Under the pieces are notes generated by a model, which ran no database searches, had not been told where the DNA came from, and was given only the letters and a program-made list of their open reading frames with translations. DNA of 10,648 bases, from contig MU646310.1 in the NCBI GenBank assembly GCA_026770585.1, forward strand, positions 1,497,183 to 1,507,830, in the 5' to 3' direction. Below are positions 6,937 to 10,648 of the stretch, piece after piece. The DNA comes from Baffinella frigidus (Eukaryota > Cryptophyceae > Cryptomonadales > Baffinellaceae). The translations under genes and the position numbers were made by a program. Numbering within the stretch: position 1 is the first letter of the stretch; each line of letters starts with the position of its first letter.

Positions 6937-7169
6937 CTACTGGAAACCCCTACCCTGTAATTCAAAATCGAGGTGTGAGATTCTCACACCAAGTGGCTCC
7001 AATTCCGGGGAGGGGGCAAAACTTCTACCCCCCAAAACTGGACACGAAAACTACCAGTCGCGTCCAGCTTGTACCACACGCGAGATCCAAATTCGAGTCG
7101 TGTCCACAAATTTCACGAGTTTAAGACAGACACCTCGAATTTGAATTACGGGGCAGGGGTTTTCAGTAG
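6937..7169. mobile_element. Foldback with 40-bp arms and long flanking repeats
   Basis: A 233-bp element. The left arm CTACTGGAAACCCCTACCCT (from 6937) continues through TGTAATTCAAAATCGAGGTGT; the right arm (7130-7169) is the complement, ending CAGTAG. Inside are a near-perfect small palindrome GGTGTGAGA/TCTCACACC (about 6972-6990) and a pair GGACACGA/TCGTGTCC. The flanks 6903-6936 and 7170-7203 are imperfect direct repeats (CAGG(A/G)ATCGGT...GAGATTCGCTG, roughly 80% alike at first then fading). They may be an old, very long target duplication or part of a larger duplication. Confidence 0.6.
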
Positions 7170-7588
7170 CAGGGATCGGTTTGGAGATTCGCTGAGGAGG
7201 GCGCGATACTTGAGGAAGTCAGCAAAGAGGAAGAAAATGTGCAGATGCTGCCCAGGTTTTGCAAAGACAGTTCTCCAGAAGACGCAGTGGCTGGCAAATG
7301 CTTGTCTGCCTGTTTTAATCTCCATAGAAGCATTAATCAATTGCTTTTGGGTAACGAAAATTACTACACGATTTGCTCATAAAAGTAATAGTAGAGAATT
7401 TGTGTAGTAAATTTCGTTGCGCCAAAAGCAATTAATTAATACTTTTGTGGAGATTAAAATGCTTGTCTGCCTGTTTTCTTGCCTGGCATCCATCCTTCCG
7501 CGCCGAATTCTGGAGTGCAAAGTTCGGGACAGGTGAGAGTCCAACGACTGTTGACACCACCGTGCAGGGTTTGTACCAGGACGGTTAA
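7170..7588 (+). pseudogene. Coding-like relic interrupted by element F3
   Basis: From CAG at 7170 one frame is open and protein-like up to 7315 (residues such as RFAEEGAILEEVSKEEENVQ). Element F3 and its target duplication then break it. Conceptually skipping 7316-7476 restores the frame, which continues from 7477 to a TAA at 7586-7588, giving about 85 codons. A consensus-like splice donor, CAG then GTGAGAG, lies at 7531-7537. I recognise no family, and the total open length is short enough to occur by chance in GC-rich DNA. A TAG directly precedes 7170 in frame. Low confidence that it was ever a gene. Confidence 0.25.
7316..7456 (+). mobile_element. Foldback element, family F copy 3 (F3)
   Basis: A 141-bp copy, complete at both ends: TAATCTCCATAGAAGC on the left, CTTTTGTGGAGATTA on the right. 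It is flanked by a perfect 20-bp direct repeat, AAATGCTTGTCTGCCTGTTT (7296-7315 and 7457-7476), possibly 21 bp depending on where the terminal T is assigned. Arms include GTAACGAAAATTACTACACG and its near complement; the loop reads CTCATAAAAGTAATAG. The long duplication is unusual for a miniature cut-and-paste element and is more like target-primed retroposition. Confidence 0.88.
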
Positions 7589-7633
7589 TGTAACCAACCC
7601 AGGGTGTCAGAAAATGATCGGTGCAGAAAATTG

Positions 7634-7639
7634 TTTATT
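7634..7639 (-). promoter_or_regulatory. AATAAA polyadenylation-like signal
   Basis: On the minus strand the hexamer AATAAA begins with the last A of the TGA stop of the 7639-8097 gene. Overlap with the stop is very close for a poly(A) signal, and many protists do not depend on this hexamer, so this may be coincidence. Confidence 0.25.
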
Positions 7640-8097
7640 CAGTCGACCGTCGTACTTTGAACTCTCGGACAGACCGGGGCAGAGGGGATCTTGACGCCCG
7701 TGGACTGCCCGATCGCCCAGATAGAACGCTCAAACCCGACGATCAGCGCCGTCCCCGCTGCTGCCTGTACGACGACGGCAAGCTTGGCATAGAACGTGGC
7801 GTCGGTGACGACGGGAAGTTTGTCTTTTTCGAGAGACGACGCTCTGAGGCTGATAAGGCTGGCCAGGCGACTCGTGCGACTTTGCGGCAGCGGGGGCGGG
7901 TCGACGAAGTTGAAAGCGGAGGCCGAAAACGTCCTACGGGGCTTCCTGTCGACGGCGAGGGGCGAGACGCTTCTATTGGTCGCCGTGGGCACACCCGGGA
8001 GAACCAGAGCAGCGGAGAGGGGGAAGAGGACGAGAAGTGACAGAGCGAGGATGGCGGCGCTGTGAGGTATCCTCATCTCGGCACCTCGATGATACAT
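7639..8097 (-). CDS. Small protein with signal-like N-terminus, possible plastid-targeted membrane protein
   Basis: This 152-codon minus-strand frame starts at ATG 8097-8095 and stops at TGA 7641-7639. The second ATG (8076-8074, residue 8) directly precedes a classic hydrophobic leader, residues 13-33 (SAAILALSLLVLFPLSAALV), and is probably the real start. Residues 34-90 are rich in Ser, Arg, Pro and Thr with few acidic residues, including RKPRRTFSASAFNF. One further hydrophobic helix spans about 103-122 (YAKLAVVVQAAAGTALIVGF). A signal peptide followed by a basic Ser/Thr-rich stretch resembles the bipartite leaders of plastid proteins in algae with secondary plastids; the ASAF at 59-62 is suggestive but lies well past the leader. 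I recognise no family. It could also be a secreted protein or one exon of a longer gene. It faces away from the gene at 8577. Confidence reflects good protein character but no homology. Confidence 0.5.
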   Translation of the reverse strand: MYHRGAEMRIPHSAAILALSLLVLFPLSAALVLPGVPTATNRSVSPLAVDRKPRRTFSASAFNFVDPPPLPQSRTSRLASLISLRASSLEKDKLPVVTDATFYAKLAVVVQAAAGTALIVGFERSIWAIGQSTGVKIPSAPVCPRVQSTTVD

Positions 8098-8576
8098 CCT
8101 CTCAAGACTGCTGTCACCAGGGGAATTTCAGTTCCCTATGCAAAGAAACCTGTCCCCGATCCCGTTCGGAGTTTTCCGACATTTTTTACCGGCAACTTTG
8201 GGACTTTTGGGGTTGTCAACTTAGCTCAAAATGTGTACTTTTGGAACAAATTAAAGCCGTTTGAGAAAGGCGCGTCGAAGAAATTTGGGGGCGGTCGGGG
8301 CTAGCAGGAGCTGCCGGCGGTGTCCAGGCTTGATCGTCAACGGCTGGCGTCTGAGGTCTGCTGCAAAGCAGTTGCGGGTCGCAGCGGCCCTGCAGGAGGG
8401 GAGCTTGGAGGAGGGTCTGAGGAATTGAAACGCGGGCGGGGGAGAGGGAGTTCACCCCGAGCAGATGCACGGAGCGGTCGACTGAGCAACACAGGTTGCT
8501 TGGGGTCGCGGAGCTGCGCGCTGTGGGGGAGGGGCTGGAAGCTGCAAGAGTTCCCTGGGGCTGACCCGCGGCAAGC
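8098..8576. other. Intergenic region between divergent genes
   Basis: These 479 bases separate two genes transcribed away from each other and must hold both promoters if both genes are real. No TATA box, initiator or other named motif stands out. The left half (8098-8280) is mixed in composition with an open plus-strand frame of about 80 codons of no known family. The right half is GC-rich and G-biased, probably 5' untranslated sequence or core promoter of the gene at 8577. Confidence 0.4.
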
Positions 8577-10466
8577 ATGGCGGAGCGCCCCTCAAACCTG
8601 CCCATCCCGGGCGGCACCGGGCTAGTGGGGCACCTGTACGAGTACCTGTGGACCAAGAACAACCTGCTGCAGACGCGATGCATGTACCATCGCTGCCCGC
8701 CGGTCCTCATCCCGGACACGATCCTCCTGAAGAACAAGCAGCCGACGGCCTGGTACTTTTCGTCGCTCAACACGGGGACGCTGCAGCGGCGCGTCAAGGA
8801 CCTGACGGTGCCAAAGATCCGCGAGGCGCTCCTGCGGCGGCAGGACCCTGCGCTCGACGTGGTGTGCACGTTCGTCGGGAGCGCCCAGGGGGATGTGCAG
8901 CCCATCACGGAGTACCTCACGCCGGCGGGGCTGGACTACTTCATGTCGACCCCGCCGTCGCGGCGCACCAAGGCGGGGATGATCCAGACGTTCATCCACC
9001 CGAAGGGGACGAGCAACTTCATCATCCGCGTGACGTGGACGCCCGAGAGCTGCTCGATGGACTCGTGCATCAACATCAACAACATGGTGGACGAGGAGAT
9101 GGAGGCGCAGGACCGCTCCGCGACCAACGACGACAAGAACTGCGTGCTCATCCCCATGTCCGGCTCCGTGCTCGCGACGCAGCTCGAGCGCCTCTGCGCG
9201 TGCATCGCCGAGCACGTCCACCTCGCGTCCCAGCAGATGTTCAAAGTCGCGACCATGATCGTCAACTTCAAGATCGACACCGAGGACCGTGTCTGGCTCC
9301 TCTGGTACACCCAAACAAACCCCCAAACCCTACCCCCCAAACCCCCGACCTTCCCCCCCCCACCTCCTCGCGTGCCTCCCTCGCGATGCACCCCCCCCTC
9401 CCCCGAGGCCGCCCCTGTCCTCCTAACCTCCCCTCGTCCCTGTCTCACCATGCCGCGTCGCGGTTGGGCGCCAGCGTACCGCACCTCCATATTCAACCGG
9501 GGAAACCTATTTTTCTTTAGTTTGATGGCAAGGAAAACTACTACATAAATGCTCTAATATTACTAATAAGAACGAATTGTGTAGTAATTTTCCTTGCCAT
9601 CAAACTAAAGAAAAATAGGTTTCCCCGGATAAATATTAATAGGGTACCGGACTGACAACCGGGCAGTTCGCGTCCTACGGTATTGCCTACGGTAGGCCGT
9701 AGGGCCCCTAGGACCTAATGTTCATAGGACTCCCCCCAGGCCCCTACGGCCTACCGTAGGCAATACCGTAGGCTTAACTACCCGGGTTTCAGGACGTTAG
9801 CCTATGAATGTCGGCGCAGCTGGTCGTAGATTGTCGGGTGACACGCAGTTGAGGAATGGATGGTGTGTTGTTGCCGTCTGACCATCCGCAGGCAGAGAGC
9901 CGGGGTGCGCTCTGTGAAGTGATGCATGATGTTTTGCATTGTAAATAATTGGATGGTGTGTTACTTAAGTAGGTCCGGTTGTACATTTAGTATCATACAA
10001 GTACTTGGTTCGAGCCCTCTCTGGACGCCTTAAGCCGATGGTCCGACTTCACACGTTCAATCAAAGTCTCCTCTCTCGTCTTGCAGAAGCGAGTAATTGG
10101 ATGGTGTGTTGCAGTTATTGGATACGGTAGGCCGTAGGGCCCCTAGGACCTAATGTTCATAGGACTCCCCCCAGGCCCCTACGGCCTACCGTAGGCAATA
10201 CCGTAGGCTTAACTACCCGGGTTTCAGGACGTTAGCCTATGAATGTCGGCGCAGCTGGTCGTAGATTGTCGGGTGACACGCAGTTGCGTAATGGATGGTG
10301 TGTGTGTGTGGCAGGTGCGTACTTGTAAGTAGCTGGATGATGGTGTGTTGTAGGTGCGTAATTGCATGGTGTGTTGCACGCAGTTGCGTAATGGATGGTG
10401 TGGTGTTGCAGGTGTGAGCAGCTGGAGGTCACGGACGACCAGGGTCGCCTGCTCCGCTCCACGCAG
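8577..10466 (+). CDS. Conserved-looking protein of unknown function, two exons seen, 3' end beyond window
   Basis: Exon 1 is 8577-9304 and exon 2 is 10412-10466; together they give 261 codons with no stop. The ATG at 8577 (AGCATGGCG) is the first in frame. The protein begins MAERPSNLPIPGGTGLVGHL and contains RCMYHRCPPVLIPDTILL, FIHPKGTSNFIIRVTWTPES and VATMIVNFKIDTEDRVWLLW. After that point the unspliced frame turns into Pro/Thr-rich sequence identical in character to the intron. Splicing TG|GTACAC at 9304/9305 to TTGCAG|G at 10411/10412 rebuilds the TGG codon and continues WCEQLEVTDDQGRLLRSTQ. The pattern NFK-D---R-W-LWC recalls, from memory only, poorly characterised proteins widespread in flagellated protists; I cannot name the family. 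No signal peptide or membrane helix. Codon third positions are strongly G/C, unlike the flanking repeats. A second donor follows at 10467. Confidence 0.82.
9493..9632. mobile_element. Foldback element, family E copy 3 (E3), inside intron 1
   Basis: A 140-bp copy. The left end reads TCAACCGGGGAAACC, with four bases altered from the usual TTATCC; the right end is intact, GGTTTCCCCGGATAA. ATAT flanks both sides (9489-9492 and 9633-9636), again a 4-bp duplication. The right-hand ATAT is directly followed by the first base of element B2, so two unrelated foldbacks abut without any spacer. Confidence 0.88.
9637..9808. mobile_element. Foldback element, family B copy 2 (B2), inside intron 1
   Basis: A 172-bp copy with ends TAATAGGGTACCGGACTG and CAGGACGTTAGCCTATGAA and the family B interior (CCTAATGTTCATAGGACTCC). 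The expected 3-bp flanks are TAT (9634-9636) and TGT (9809-9811), one mismatch, so either one copy has mutated or insertion next to E3 disturbed it. The left arm carries more substitutions than the right (for example GGCAGTTCGCGTCC against GGTAGTTAGGCC in B1). Confidence 0.85.
9688..9868. repeat. Segment duplicated within intron 1 (first copy)
   Basis: These 181 bp match 10123-10303 without a gap at a constant offset of 435; the only differences I noticed are two bases near the right end (TTGAGGAATGG versus TTGCGTAATGG). The segment covers the inner left arm, loop and right arm of B2 plus 60 bp of flank. Confidence 0.9.
10025..10080 (+). repeat. Dispersed repeat J, copy 3
   Basis: ACGCCTTAAGCCGATGGTCC followed by GACTTCACACGTTCAATCAAAGTCTCCTCTCTC aligns with 5880-5945 and 6231-6285. 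Just upstream, GGTTCGAGCCC (about 10008) resembles a tRNA T-loop or RNA polymerase III B box, but no matching A box was found and the other two J copies lack it. Confidence 0.6.
10123..10303. mobile_element. Truncated family B element (B3), duplicate of B2
   Basis: The second copy of the 181-bp intron segment. It contains the right arm and most of the inner left arm of a family B element but lacks the outer left end, so it arose by copying part of B2 and not by a new insertion. The right junction falls in the GGATGGTGTG minisatellite, which may have served as the site of unequal exchange. Confidence 0.85.
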
Positions 10467-10648
10467 GTTCCCCCAAACCCTAAACCCTAAACCTAAAACC
10501 TAAAACCTAAAACCTAAACCCAAAACCCTAAACCTAAACCCCAAACCCCCAAACCTCCGGTCATCCTACACGGGGTTGTATCCCCAGAAAACCCCCAAAA
10601 CCCAAACCCCAAACCCCAACCCCCAACCCCCAAACCCCAAACCCCAAC
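10467..10648 (+). other. Start of intron 2, telomere-like repeat
   Basis: Following the proposed donor (ACGCAG|GTTCCC) the sequence becomes CCCAAACCCTAAACCCTAAA and then drifts through CCTAAAA, CCCAAAA and CCCCAAC units to the window's end, broken once by a unique stretch at about 10557-10590. No acceptor is visible before the edge. CCCTAAA is the complement of the TTTAGGG telomere repeat; the degenerate form and intronic position argue against a true chromosome end. Confidence 0.7.

Larger units (their letters stand above)
9305..10411 (+). other. Intron 1 of the gene at 8577
   Basis: The intron is 1,107 bp, GT at 9305-9306 and AG at 10410-10411, interrupting codon 243 after its second base. 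It opens with C-rich telomere-like sequence (CAAACCCTACCCCCCAAAC), then holds foldback elements E3 and B2 end to end, a copy of dispersed repeat J, a truncated duplicate of B2 and a GGATGGTGTG minisatellite up to the acceptor. The boundaries are inferred from phase, consensus dinucleotides and the quality of the joined protein, not from transcripts. Confidence 0.75.
9850..10411 (+). repeat. GGATGGTGTG minisatellite with splice-site-like units
   Basis: Seven or so scattered units share the core (A/T)TGGATGGTGTGTTG, at about 9854, 9949, 10094, 10289, 10332, 10362 and 10390. The later units are linked by GCAGGTGCGTA or TAGGTGCGTA, which look like an acceptor joined to a donor. The last unit supplies the acceptor actually proposed for exon 2 (TGGTGTTGCAG at 10401-10411). 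Confidence 0.75.

Noticed and set aside
8062-8304. An 80-codon plus-strand frame containing PVRSFPTFFTGNFGTFGVVN
   Set aside because: It reads somewhat like protein, but it overlaps the start of the minus-strand gene, has no family I know and lies in the probable shared promoter.
8216-9520. Long open frames overlapping exon 1 in other frames, up to 290 codons
   Set aside because: GC-rich third positions suppress stops in all frames. Only the 8577 frame has normal amino-acid composition and a sensible splice continuation.
219-9808. CRISPR array or bacterial attachment sites to explain the regular palindromes
   Set aside because: The repeats are inverted, differ in spacing by kilobases and have target duplications; nearby genes show spliced eukaryotic structure.
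10000-10030. A tRNA-like T-loop (GGTTCGAGCCC)
   Set aside because: No acceptor stem, anticodon arm or A box can be fitted around it.
10467-10648. A true chromosome end
   Set aside because: The repeat is highly degenerate, is broken by unique sequence and follows a splice donor in a gene that should continue.

Overview
This looks like a gene-poor, repeat-rich piece of a eukaryotic nuclear genome, most likely from a unicellular or otherwise algal-type protist. The evidence is GC-rich coding sequence with codon-phased GT-AG splicing, a long intron, low-complexity tracts, and stretches of degenerate CCCTAAA/CCCTACA sequence like the seven-base (TTTAGGG-type) telomere repeat. One predicted protein has what could be a bipartite (signal plus transit) leader, which would fit an alga with a secondary plastid such as a stramenopile or haptophyte. 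That placement is inference and I cannot name the organism.

Layout. Bases 1 to about 7,170 hold no convincing intact gene. They are a mosaic of foldback (hairpin) elements, tandem repeats and microsatellites. I sorted the foldback elements by aligning their ends and flanks by eye. Family A/B (three full copies at 219, 5989 and 2647, a fourth at 9637, and a truncated one at 10123) is 167-172 bp, shares its termini, and makes 3-bp target duplications. Family E (1242, 6289, 9493) is exactly 140 bp in all three copies and makes 4-bp target duplications. Family F (943, 2210, 7316) is 130-141 bp; two copies are flanked by much longer direct repeats of 15 and 20 bp. E and F share the same internal core of about 70 bp but have unrelated ends. 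Single-copy foldbacks lie at 2614-2934 (split by a nested B element), 2966-3093, 4124-4262, 5008-5134, 6550-6716 and 6937-7169. Between them are a 470-bp tandem array (3131-4123, with a decayed unit at 4317-4640), a composite CCCTACA minisatellite (1436-2030) and (GA)n/(CT)n tracts.

Bases 7,170-10,648 hold the genes. A coding-like relic at 7170-7588 is interrupted by an F element. A small minus-strand gene (7639-8097) encodes a protein with an N-terminal signal-like segment and one further hydrophobic helix. Head-to-head with it, about 480 bp away, is a plus-strand gene starting at 8577. Its first exon (8577-9304) joins in phase to a second exon (10412-10466) across a 1,107-bp intron, and a second intron runs off the window. 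Both introns open with telomere-like C-rich sequence. The first intron also holds an E element, two B elements (one a truncated duplicate) and a minisatellite whose units repeat splice-acceptor-like sequence.

No transposase, reverse transcriptase, rRNA, tRNA or CRISPR array was found. The foldbacks would therefore be non-autonomous elements moved by enzymes encoded elsewhere.
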